Positions 1 to 5,560 of a stretch of 5,830 nucleotides of DNA are shown piece by piece; the first letter of the stretch is position 1; every line of letters starts with the position of its first letter. The notes beneath the pieces are model-generated. The model was not told where the DNA came from. It made no database searches and was given only the letters and a program-made list of their open reading frames with translations. Location: contig JAACEU010000042.1 of assembly GCA_011682355.1 (NCBI GenBank), forward strand, positions 1 through 5,830, given 5' to 3'. The position numbers were made by a program, and so were the translations under genes. This DNA comes from Nitrospirota bacterium. GTDB lineage: Bacteria; Patescibacteriota; Gracilibacteria; UBA1369; LOWO2-01-FULL-3.

Positions 1-810
1 GTGAATGCCTTGATACGTGGAGATGCTGATATGCTGGCTTTTGTTGCTTATGATGCTGTTCAAATTGTGCAGGATTTTGGTTTTCAAATAGCTACTATTC
101 CAACACTCGAAGTCCAATTGATAATGTTCAATATTGCATCGGAACATTTTTCCGATATCAAAAACAGGCAATTGGTTTCGTATATTATCGATCAGAATTC
201 TTTGGTGGAACAGCTTGGCGGTTATGCGCGGCCGGTAAATCAATTTGTTAGTAATGGAATTTTTGGCTTTGATCCGAGTATTTCCGACCATGAATTTGAT
301 CTTGATGAGGCGGAAGCTTTGGCAATTCAAACTGATCTTCAGGGCGAGACTTTGCAGTTACATTTGCCGATAGGTTTGGATATTCTAGGTGAACATATTC
401 GTGAGAATTTGGTGGAGGTCGGAGTAAATGTGATTGTTTCATATTTGGAAATCCTAGATTTTATTGACAGTATTGATAACGGAAAGGCTGATTTTTACTT
501 TATGGGATTCAAATCTGAGCTGGGGGACTCGAGTGAATTATTGGAGACGACGCTTCACAGTGAAGGTGAATACAGTACTTTTGGTTATGAAAATGCGAAT
601 GTGGATTATTTGATTGACACCGCATCGGAGGAATTGGATCCCGGGAAAAGGCGAGAGGTGTTGCAGGAGGCGATGAGAGTGGTGGTTGAGGATGATGTGG
701 TTGGAGTACCTTTGTTTGAATATGAAACGGTCTTTAGTTTTGTGGATGAAATTGATTTTTCACCACGAATTGATGGACTTATTTATTTTGATGAAATTAA
801 TTTAAAATAA
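1..810 (+). CDS. Extracellular solute-binding protein, family 5 (peptide/nickel ABC transporter type), 3' part only
   Basis: This is the C-terminal 269 residues of a family 5 solute-binding protein, the extracellular lipid-anchored or periplasmic part of oligopeptide/nickel-type ABC importers. The visible beginning, with ALIRGDADML at residues 3-12, matches the internal segment that precedes the central hinge in this family. The GTG at position 1 is therefore probably an internal valine codon, and the signal peptide and first lobe lie outside the window. Family-like landmarks are FNIASEHFSDIKNRQLVSYI (43-62, the 'N..pF.d.rvRqAi' region), DLDEAEAL (100-107), a second-lobe strand region (117-150), and YENANVDYLIDTASEELD (196-213) followed by KRREVLQEAMRVVVEDDVVGVPLFE (216-240), the usual C-terminal 'R...~~q~i~~d~p~ipl' block. 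It ends in TAA, one base before the phosphatase start, so the two are probably co-transcribed. No permease or ATPase gene is visible, so the ligand is unknown and a sensory rather than transport role is possible. Confidence 0.8.
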   Translation: MNALIRGDADMLAFVAYDAVQIVQDFGFQIATIPTLEVQLIMFNIASEHFSDIKNRQLVSYIIDQNSLVEQLGGYARPVNQFVSNGIFGFDPSISDHEFDLDEAEALAIQTDLQGETLQLHLPIGLDILGEHIRENLVEVGVNVIVSYLEILDFIDSIDNGKADFYFMGFKSELGDSSELLETTLHSEGEYSTFGYENANVDYLIDTASEELDPGKRREVLQEAMRVVVEDDVVGVPLFEYETVFSFVDEIDFSPRIDGLIYFDEINLK

Positions 811-811
811 T

Positions 812-2392
812 ATGCGAATAAATCTTCGCAGCAAATTTGTAATCGCGATTTCACTGCTAATGGTAGCAGTATTTGTTGCTGCTGCGTGGTTGTTTATTCA
901 GGAAAAGAAAACTGAGATAGCGGATGATATTTATCACAACACTTTGGCGTTTGCGAAGTTGACTGCCGCCGAGGTTACTGAAAATTATGATCTTTATTTG
1001 GCTCAAAGCGGATTTGTTTATTTCAATAGAGAAGTTCGATCGTTATTCGAAAAAAATGATGACATTTCGGGCTTGAAAGTGGTCTCTTATACCGGTGAGC
1101 TTTTGTATGATTCTTTTTTGGATAAAGATAAGAAATATGAGGGAGGGGTTCGTAGTGTTGATGATCTGATGGTGGAGCAAATAAAGTCGGAAAATCTTTC
1201 ATTGAAAATGCTTGATGGCGAAGTTGTTTATCTGAAAACGGATAAGTCGGGTGGAGTGAGATTTGTGGATAAATATGAAAGGGAGGTTGAGCCGCTTGAA
1301 ATTGGTGCATTGATAGATTATATGGTGGTTTCGGCAACGGAGAAATATTCGGTTGTGTATGTGCTTGATTATCACAATCTGGATGAAAGAGTGGCCATAA
1401 TGATGAGAAGGATTATATATTTGGCGATGTTTGGTGTAATGCTTGGAGTTCTTATGTCTTTGTTTTTGTCTTCAAAAATTACTAAGCCCGTTGCGAAGTT
1501 GGTGGAAGGAGCTGAAAAAATTGCGACCGGTGATTTCAAAACTCGTGTTGAGATTGAGACTCGGGATGAAATCGGATTTTTGGGTGATGCATTTAATGGC
1601 ATGGCCAAGGATTTGGAATTGTCGGTAGAAGCAAAATTGTATAAAGAAAGAGTAACTCGTGAACTTGAACTGGCGGCGCAGATTCAGAATCAAATTATTC
1701 CTGCAAAAGATCAGATTCCTCAGATGAAAGGTTTGGAAATTGCTTCGGAGCTGATTTCTGCGGCTGAGATCGGAGGTGATATGTATGATTTTATGAAGGT
1801 TGAGGAGGATAGATTGTTGATGTATTTGGGTGATGTGACGGGACATGGTGTTCCGGCCGGAATTGTGAGTTCGATTTCCAGTGCGCTTTTCTATGGATAC
1901 AGTGGGCTTGAAGATTTGAAGAAAATTATTGTGAATGTGAATCGAGTTTTGAAGGCTAAAACTATGTCGAATATGTTTATGACTCTTTGTTTGATGGAAT
2001 GGAATGATACAGCAAATAGTTTCAAATATATTAGTGCGGGCCACGAGCAGATTATTCATTATACCTCTAAAACTAAGGATGCGTCGTTGACTCCGGCGGG
2101 AGGTGTGGCTCTTGGGATGACTCTGGATATTTCGAAATTGGTTAAAATTGAGGATGTTGTGTTTGAGCCGGGTGATTATCTTGTGATTTATAGTGATGGA
2201 ATTCCCGAAGCTTGGAAAAATGAAAAGGAAAATTATGGAATGGAGAGATTTGAGGCGTTTGTGAAGCAGGCCGGAGCGGTTGCAAAGAATGCTGAAGAGT
2301 TGAAGACGATGATTTTGGATGATGTGAAAAAATTTACTGCCGGTTTTGAGCAGAAGGATGATATTACGCTGATAGTGTTGAAGAGGGTTTAG
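812..2392 (+). CDS. Transmembrane HAMP-domain PP2C (SpoIIE/RsbU-type) serine/threonine phosphatase
   Basis: A 526-residue signalling phosphatase. An N-terminal membrane helix (about 9-29) is followed by an extracytoplasmic region (about 30-198). That region contains a Cache-like 'YTGELLYDS' segment (93-101). A second membrane helix (about 201-220) leads into a HAMP domain (about 221-273: [18 protein letters not shown], then [14 protein letters not shown]) and a short coiled linker ending in [12 protein letters not shown] (286-297), typical of the switch helix before RsbU-like domains. The catalytic domain (about 300-526) keeps the metal-binding acidic motifs: EIGGDMYDF (319-327, D323), [11 protein letters not shown] (340-350, D341), SAGHE (408-412), YSDGIPEA (460-467, D462) and [10 protein letters not shown] (514-523, D516/D517). 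It should therefore be active. Family members dephosphorylate anti-anti-sigma (STAS) proteins or other partners; none is seen here. The ATG follows the upstream stop by one base and has no Shine-Dalgarno site. The stop TAG overlaps the glyA stop. Confidence 0.93.
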   Translation: MRINLRSKFVIAISLLMVAVFVAAAWLFIQEKKTEIADDIYHNTLAFAKLTAAEVTENYDLYLAQSGFVYFNREVRSLFEKNDDISGLKVVSYTGELLYDSFLDKDKKYEGGVRSVDDLMVEQIKSENLSLKMLDGEVVYLKTDKSGGVRFVDKYEREVEPLEIGALIDYMVVSATEKYSVVYVLDYHNLDERVAIMMRRIIYLAMFGVMLGVLMSLFLSSKITKPVAKLVEGAEKIATGDFKTRVEIETRDEIGFLGDAFNGMAKDLELSVEAKLYKERVTRELELAAQIQNQIIPAKDQIPQMKGLEIASELISAAEIGGDMYDFMKVEEDRLLMYLGDVTGHGVPAGIVSSISSALFYGYSGLEDLKKIIVNVNRVLKAKTMSNMFMTLCLMEWNDTANSFKYISAGHEQIIHYTSKTKDASLTPAGGVALGMTLDISKLVKIEDVVFEPGDYLVIYSDGIPEAWKNEKENYGMERFEAFVKQAGAVAKNAEELKTMILDDVKKFTAGFEQKDDITLIVLKRV

Positions 2393-3633
2393 GTGGCAAT
2401 TCCAGGGACGGGGAAGCCGAGGCACATTTCTTTGACCTCTTCTTTGATTTGGGCGTGGAGTGCTTTGTCGTCAATGTTTGAAATGACTTTGTCTATCCAC
2501 TGCGCGATACGTTCCATTTCCGGTTCTTTCATTCCTCTGGTTGTGATCGCGGGGGTTCCGAGTCTGATTCCGGAAGGGTCGAAGGGTGATCGTGGTTCGC
2601 CGGGGATTGTGTTCTTGTTGAGAGTCATTCCTACTTCGTCGAGGGCGTCTTGGGCTTGTTTTCCAGGGACGTTTTTGTTTGTGAGGTCTATGAGTAATAG
2701 ATGTGTGTCTGTGCCGTCTGAAACTAGTTTGAAGTCTCGTTTTTTGAGTTCGTCGGCTAGATGATGGGCGTTTTTCTTTACTTGTTCTGCGTATTGTTTG
2801 AATTCCGGTTGCATTGCTTCTTTGAAGGCGATTGCTTTTCCTGCGATTGCGTTTTCGTGTGGTCCTCCTTGGAGGCCGGGGAATACTGCTCTGTCTATGG
2901 CTTTTGCGAATTTTTCTTTGCAGAGGATTATTGCGCCTCTTGGTCCTCGGAGTGTTTTGTGTGTTGTTGTCATTATTACATCGAAATATGGAACGGGGGA
3001 TTGTAATGCTCCACCGGCGATGAGTCCGGCTGTGTGTGAAATGTCTGCCACGGTTATTGCTCCGACTTCATCCGCTATTTCTTTGAATTTTTTCCATTCG
3101 ATATCTCGCGGATATGCTGTGTATCCCGCGACTATCATTTTTGGCTTGTTTTCTAATGCCATTTTTCGGACATTTTCCATATCTATTCGTCCTGTTTCGA
3201 TATTTACTTCGTATTGGACGAAATTATATGCGCGTCCGGAGAATGCTATTGGGAGACCGTGTGTGATGTGTCCGCCATGCTCGAGTTTTAGTCCCATTAC
3301 CGTGTCGCCGAATTCCAATAATGCAAAATATATCGCTGTGTTGGCGGGTGATCCGGAATATGGTTGGACATTCGCGTGTTCTGCACCAAAGAGTTCTTTT
3401 GCTCTGTTTATAGCGTGTGTTTCTATGGTGTCAATGTTTTCTTGTCCACCGTAATATCTTTTTCCCGGGTATCCTTCCGAATATTTATTTGTCAAAACAG
3501 ATCCGCATGCTTCCATTACGGCTTCCGATGTGTAATTTTCTGAGGGGATTAGTTCGATTCCTTCTGCTTGTCGTCGTTTTTCACGTTCAATTGCCTCATA
3601 TATTTCCTGGTCTTGTGCTTGGATGTTGCTCAT
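2389..3633 (-). CDS. glyA: Serine hydroxymethyltransferase
   Basis: A full-length 414-residue cytoplasmic PLP enzyme that interconverts serine plus tetrahydrofolate with glycine plus 5,10-methylene-tetrahydrofolate, the main one-carbon source for purine, thymidylate and methionine synthesis. Hallmarks are [12 protein letters not shown] (31-42), [14 protein letters not shown] (51-64, with E53 equivalent to E. coli E57), HGGHITHG (119-126, H122 stacking on PLP), [13 protein letters not shown] (196-208, D197), [13 protein letters not shown] (221-233, H225 and Schiff-base lysine K226), [10 protein letters not shown] (251-260), and [14 protein letters not shown] (354-367, substrate-carboxylate arginine R357). 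Length and all key residues are normal. The start ATG (complement of 3631-3633) agrees with the usual N-terminus; upstream there is no Shine-Dalgarno sequence, and a promoter-like site gives a leader of only about 18 bases. The gene converges on the phosphatase gene with a 4-base overlap of stop codons. Confidence 0.98.
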   Translation of the reverse strand: MSNIQAQDQEIYEAIEREKRRQAEGIELIPSENYTSEAVMEACGSVLTNKYSEGYPGKRYYGGQENIDTIETHAINRAKELFGAEHANVQPYSGSPANTAIYFALLEFGDTVMGLKLEHGGHITHGLPIAFSGRAYNFVQYEVNIETGRIDMENVRKMALENKPKMIVAGYTAYPRDIEWKKFKEIADEVGAITVADISHTAGLIAGGALQSPVPYFDVIMTTTHKTLRGPRGAIILCKEKFAKAIDRAVFPGLQGGPHENAIAGKAIAFKEAMQPEFKQYAEQVKKNAHHLADELKKRDFKLVSDGTDTHLLLIDLTNKNVPGKQAQDALDEVGMTLNKNTIPGEPRSPFDPSGIRLGTPAITTRGMKEPEMERIAQWIDKVISNIDDKALHAQIKEEVKEMCLGFPVPGIAT

Positions 3634-3657
3634 GAGGAGTGGGTTAAGTACGAAAAT

Positions 3658-3686
3658 ATTCTTATGGATTTAGGGTGTGAGTGCAA
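3658..3686 (-). promoter_or_regulatory. Probable glyA promoter
   Basis: On the minus strand TTGCAC (3681-3686, -35) is separated by exactly 17 bases from AAGAAT (3658-3663, -10). The -35 matches 3 of 6 and the -10 matches 4 of 6 bases of the sigma-70 consensus. The pattern resembles the candidate promoters of both tRNA genes in the window (TTGCAA, then TAGAAT or TAGAAA), which raises its credibility. A start near 3651 would leave an untranslated leader of about 18 bases. Found by eye, no transcript evidence. Confidence 0.45.
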
Positions 3687-3704
3687 GGGTATTTTCCGAA
3701 TTGT

Positions 3705-3716
3705 AAATTGCAATTT
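3705..3716. promoter_or_regulatory. 12-bp perfect palindrome between divergent glyA and tRNA-Leu promoters
   Basis: AAATTGCAATTT is its own reverse complement. It lies in the divergent intergenic region, overlapping the proposed tRNA-Leu -35 (TTGCAA, 3708-3713) and sitting about 19 bases upstream of the proposed glyA -35. It could be an operator for a dimeric regulator, but AT-rich palindromes of this length also arise by chance. No binding protein is implied by the window. Confidence 0.3.
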
Positions 3717-3735
3717 TTTGAAATGGAGGTAGAAT
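3708..3735 (+). promoter_or_regulatory. Probable promoter of tRNA-Leu (and the metallopeptidase gene behind it)
   Basis: TTGCAA (3708-3713) and TAGAAT (3730-3735, 5 of 6 to the -10 consensus) are separated by 16 bases. Transcription would begin near 3742, just ahead of the mature tRNA 5' end at 3750. An alternative is TTGAAA (3718-3723), 17 bases, then TACGAA (3741-3746), which has a better -35 but a poorer -10 and would start inside the tRNA, so the first is preferred. Confidence 0.5.
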
Positions 3736-3749
3736 CTTGATACGAATAT

Positions 3750-3837
3750 GCCCAGGTGGTGAAATGGTAGACACGCTAGCTTGAGGGGCTAGTGGACTTA
3801 TTTGTCCGTGGAGGTTCAACTCCTCTCCTGGGCACCA
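3750..3837 (+). tRNA. tRNA-Leu(GAG), CCA encoded
   Basis: A complete class II tRNA of 88 bases including CCA. The acceptor stem GCCCAGG (3750-3756) pairs perfectly with CCTGGGC (3827-3833), followed by discriminator A and genomic CCA (3835-3837). The anticodon stem CTAGC/GCTAG (3776-3780 with 3788-3792) encloses the loop TTGAGGG, giving anticodon GAG at 3783-3785, which reads CUC/CUU leucine codons. A long variable arm (GGAC, loop TTATTT, GTCC, 3794-3807) is typical of leucine tRNAs. The T arm has loop TTCAACT (3815-3821) on a 5-bp stem with one G-U pair. The metallopeptidase gene begins 11 bases after the CCA. Confidence 0.97.
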
Positions 3838-3848
3838 AATACTAATCA

Positions 3849-4550
3849 ATGGATTATCCTTCGCAAATAAAAATAGGGGATAAGGAGTACAAGGTTTTGT
3901 ATGAAAAAGCTTTGAAGTTGACTTCTTCCGTTCGTATAAAGAAGGGGGCGGTTGTTTTGAAGTTGAGCAGGTATTCTTTTGGGCGTGCTAGGGATGAAAC
4001 GGTGACAAAGTTTTTGAAATGGGCGGAAAAGAAGCTCAAAAAAGTTTCGAAAAGTGATTATGGTGAGCAAACCTTTGAAAATGGGACTTCTATTGTTACT
4101 CACAACAAAGTTTATGAGTTGAGGGTGAATATCGATGATGGGAGGAAAAGGGTGAAGCTGTTGGATGGGGGAGTTATAGAGATTTCAGCAAACAAAAAGA
4201 GTGAAGTTAGGGAATTGGTTGAAAAGACGATTATCAAGGATCAAACGCCGTATTTGAAGGAAGTTATAGAAGAATTGAATCAACTTCATTTTCAAGAAAG
4301 CTATAATTTGGTTCGATTAAAAAGAGTGAGCTCGAGATTTGGAAGTTGCAGTTCAAAAGGGAATATAAATATTGCTTTGAGGTTGTTGTTTTCGCCTCGT
4401 GAAATTTTTCGATATGTTTGTGTTCACGAATTGGCTCATTTGAGGGAAATGAATCATTCGAAGAGATTTTGGGCTTTGGTGCAGGAAGCGATGCCTGATT
4501 ACAAAAAAGCTGAAAAATGGCTCAGGGATAATGGGTTTATGCTGGGGTAG
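3849..4550 (+). CDS. YgjP-like (DUF45, SprT/M48-related) zinc metallopeptidase domain protein
   Basis: A 233-residue soluble protein without signal peptide or membrane helix, of the YgjP/DUF45 group of predicted zinc-dependent metallopeptidases. The C-terminal third carries the family signature: RFGSCSSKGNINIALRLLF (163-181), then VHELAHLREMNHSKRFW (192-208), with the zinc-ligand HExxH at H193, E194, H197 and a further conserved histidine at H203, then a terminal helix (AMPDYKKAEKWLRDNG). The N-terminal strand IKIGDKEYKVLY (7-18) matches the usual family beginning, supporting the ATG at 3849. This start lies 11 bases after tRNA-Leu and lacks a Shine-Dalgarno site. A TTG at codon 17 preceded by AAGGAG (3882-3887) is an alternative that would remove this strand. 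Length fits the family (about 230). The substrate is not known. It is probably co-transcribed with the tRNA, as no room exists for a separate promoter between them. It ends in TAG. Confidence 0.9.
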   Translation: MDYPSQIKIGDKEYKVLYEKALKLTSSVRIKKGAVVLKLSRYSFGRARDETVTKFLKWAEKKLKKVSKSDYGEQTFENGTSIVTHNKVYELRVNIDDGRKRVKLLDGGVIEISANKKSEVRELVEKTIIKDQTPYLKEVIEELNQLHFQESYNLVRLKRVSSRFGSCSSKGNINIALRLLFSPREIFRYVCVHELAHLREMNHSKRFWALVQEAMPDYKKAEKWLRDNGFMLG

Positions 4551-4561
4551 CGTGAAATTTA

Positions 4562-4590
4562 TTGCAAAATTTTGGGCTGTGTGATAGAAA
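4562..4590 (+). promoter_or_regulatory. Probable tRNA-Val promoter
   Basis: TTGCAA (4562-4567) and TAGAAA (4585-4590) are separated by 17 bases, with TGA immediately before the -10 giving an extended -10 form. Transcription would start near 4597, about 17 bases before the tRNA. The same -35 hexamer and nearly the same -10 occur before tRNA-Leu. The site lies just downstream of the metallopeptidase stop codon. Found by eye. Confidence 0.5.
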
Positions 4591-4613
4591 TTATTGGCAT
4601 TTGAAAATTTTTG

Positions 4614-4690
4614 GGGCGCTTAGCTCAGTTGGTTAGAGCGTCTGGTTTACACCCAGAAGGTCATAAGTTCGACTCTTATAGCGCCCACCA
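4614..4690 (+). tRNA. tRNA-Val(UAC), CCA encoded
   Basis: A complete 77-base tRNA including CCA. Acceptor GGGCGCT (4614-4620) pairs perfectly with AGCGCCC (4680-4686), followed by discriminator A and CCA (4688-4690). The D arm is GCTC/GAGC. The anticodon stem TCTGG/CCAGA (4641-4645 with 4653-4657) encloses loop TTTACAC, placing anticodon TAC at 4648-4650, which decodes GUA and, with the usual U34 modification, other valine codons. The T arm ATAAG/CTTAT encloses TTCGACT (4668-4674). Base composition of the + strand changes immediately after its 3' end. Confidence 0.97.
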
Positions 4691-4699
4691 GAATCTTTT

Positions 4700-4727
4700 T
4701 TGACAAATATATAATCAATGCTAAACT
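4700..4727 (+). promoter_or_regulatory. Probable promoter of the TPR protein gene
   Basis: A perfect -35 TTGACA (4700-4705) is followed after 16 bases by TAAACT (4722-4727), 4 of 6 to the -10 consensus, preceded by TGC (4719-4721) as in extended -10 promoters. A start near 4734 would give a leader of about 20 bases, with no Shine-Dalgarno sequence before the ATG at 4754. A run of six T (4696-4701) lies between the tRNA-Val CCA and the promoter, overlapping its first bases. A TATAAT at 4710-4715 is too close to the TTGACA to be its -10 and has no -35 of its own. Confidence 0.55.
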
Positions 4728-4753
4728 TTTGCTGATTATTAAACAAATTAAAA

Positions 4754-5521
4754 ATGCCTGAATACGCACAAGACTTAGTTGATTACTTACATGAAGTAGG
4801 AGAGCAATCTCCAACGAAAATACTTGAAGATCCTGAATTAACTCAAAGAGCGTTATCAGCTGAATCACCAATTACTTTAGTTGCAAAAGTTGCTGAAACT
4901 ATAAGCGATGTTGACACACATCCTGCGATAATGGCCTTATCGGATTATGAAAGAGGAAGAATATTTGGTGTACTTGGCAGAGTGGATGAGGCTGAAGTTT
5001 TATATGATAAAGTGCTTGAAACATCTGATGATAATGAACTGAGGGGGAAAGCTTTAATGAACAAAGCATATCACTACTTCTATACAGATCCCGAAAAGGC
5101 AAAAGATTTAACAAAAAGAGCACTTGAAGAAGAAAACTATAAGGCAGCGAGAATAAATTTAGCCTCAGTCTATAGAAAACAGGGTAAAACACAAAAAGCA
5201 GTAGAATGTTTAGAAAAAGGAATTAAAAAAGGTGAAGCTATTTGTATTCCTTCTTTAGTTACTATTCATAGCAAAACGGTTAAATCAGAATCTGAATTAT
5301 CACAACTTATTTCACAAGTATTCATGCTCGCAATGAAATCAGGTATTACAAAAGAAGAAGCTGTGGCATCTTTTGATCAAAGCAACGTAATGATGTTGTT
5401 GAAACCAGGAGATAAGGTTTTAAATTTACCTGCATTGCTAAAAGCTCGTGCAGATGCTGCGTTTCAAAGTATTGAATTTAATGAAGCAATGGATGCTACT
5501 AATATTTCAGAGGTAAAGTGA
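4754..5521 (+). CDS. Small TPR-repeat protein of unknown function
   Basis: A 255-residue, predominantly helical, apparently cytoplasmic protein; no signal peptide or membrane segment is seen. The centre holds about three tetratricopeptide-like repeats: roughly 64-97 (YERGRIFGVLGRVDEAEVLY...), 97-128 (GKALMNKAYHYFYTDPEKAK...) and 131-162 (AARINLASVYRKQGKTQKAV...). These show the typical A-Y...G....A......A spacing and suggest a protein-protein interaction scaffold. The N-terminal 60 residues and the C-terminal 90 (165-255) match nothing I recognise. Codon use differs from the genes to the left: leucine is mostly TTA/CTT and the coding strand is A-rich, against TTG and G-rich there. It has its own promoter-like site and no Shine-Dalgarno sequence. 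It ends in TGA, with an in-frame TAA two codons later. Binding partner and role are unknown. Confidence 0.8.
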   Translation: MPEYAQDLVDYLHEVGEQSPTKILEDPELTQRALSAESPITLVAKVAETISDVDTHPAIMALSDYERGRIFGVLGRVDEAEVLYDKVLETSDDNELRGKALMNKAYHYFYTDPEKAKDLTKRALEEENYKAARINLASVYRKQGKTQKAVECLEKGIKKGEAICIPSLVTIHSKTVKSESELSQLISQVFMLAMKSGITKEEAVASFDQSNVMMLLKPGDKVLNLPALLKARADAAFQSIEFNEAMDATNISEVK

Positions 5522-5560
5522 ATTTAAATAAAAAGTAACCTTTTCGATCTAACTTACCAT
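5522..5560. other. Short convergent intergenic gap with no clear terminator
   Basis: These 39 AT-rich bases separate the ends of the TPR gene and the minus-strand partial gene. The only symmetry is a weak AAAAG/CTTTT pairing around GTTA (minus-strand sense), too A/T-rich and short to call an intrinsic terminator. Confidence 0.4.

Noticed and set aside
1..3. GTG at the first bases as the true start of the binding-protein gene.
   Set aside because: The encoded residues match an internal part of family 5 binding proteins, and no signal peptide follows; the frame is simply cut by the window edge.
1472..2425. A 317-codon open frame on the minus strand across the phosphatase gene.
   Set aside because: It is antisense to strongly conserved HAMP and PP2C coding sequence, has a composition rich in H, N, I, R and S without any domain, and is explained by the low frequency of complementary stop codons in the G/T-rich coding strand.
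2798..3454. A 218-codon open frame on the plus strand within glyA.
   Set aside because: It is the complement of highly conserved serine hydroxymethyltransferase sequence including the PLP-lysine motif; the translation has no recognisable domain.
4710..4715. TATAAT as the -10 of the TPR gene promoter.
   Set aside because: It lies only four bases after the TTGACA, and the position where its own -35 would be is the tRNA-Val 3' end without a similar hexamer.
5519..5527. Reading TGA as glycine (Gracilibacteria/SR1 code), because the TPR gene would then end two codons later at TAA.
   Set aside because: The other long genes are uninterrupted by TGA and use GGN for all glycines, which would be improbable under that code.
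5529..5550. AAAAG/CTTTT symmetry as an intrinsic terminator between the convergent genes.
   Set aside because: Five A/T-dominated pairs around a four-base loop form too weak a hairpin to support the call.
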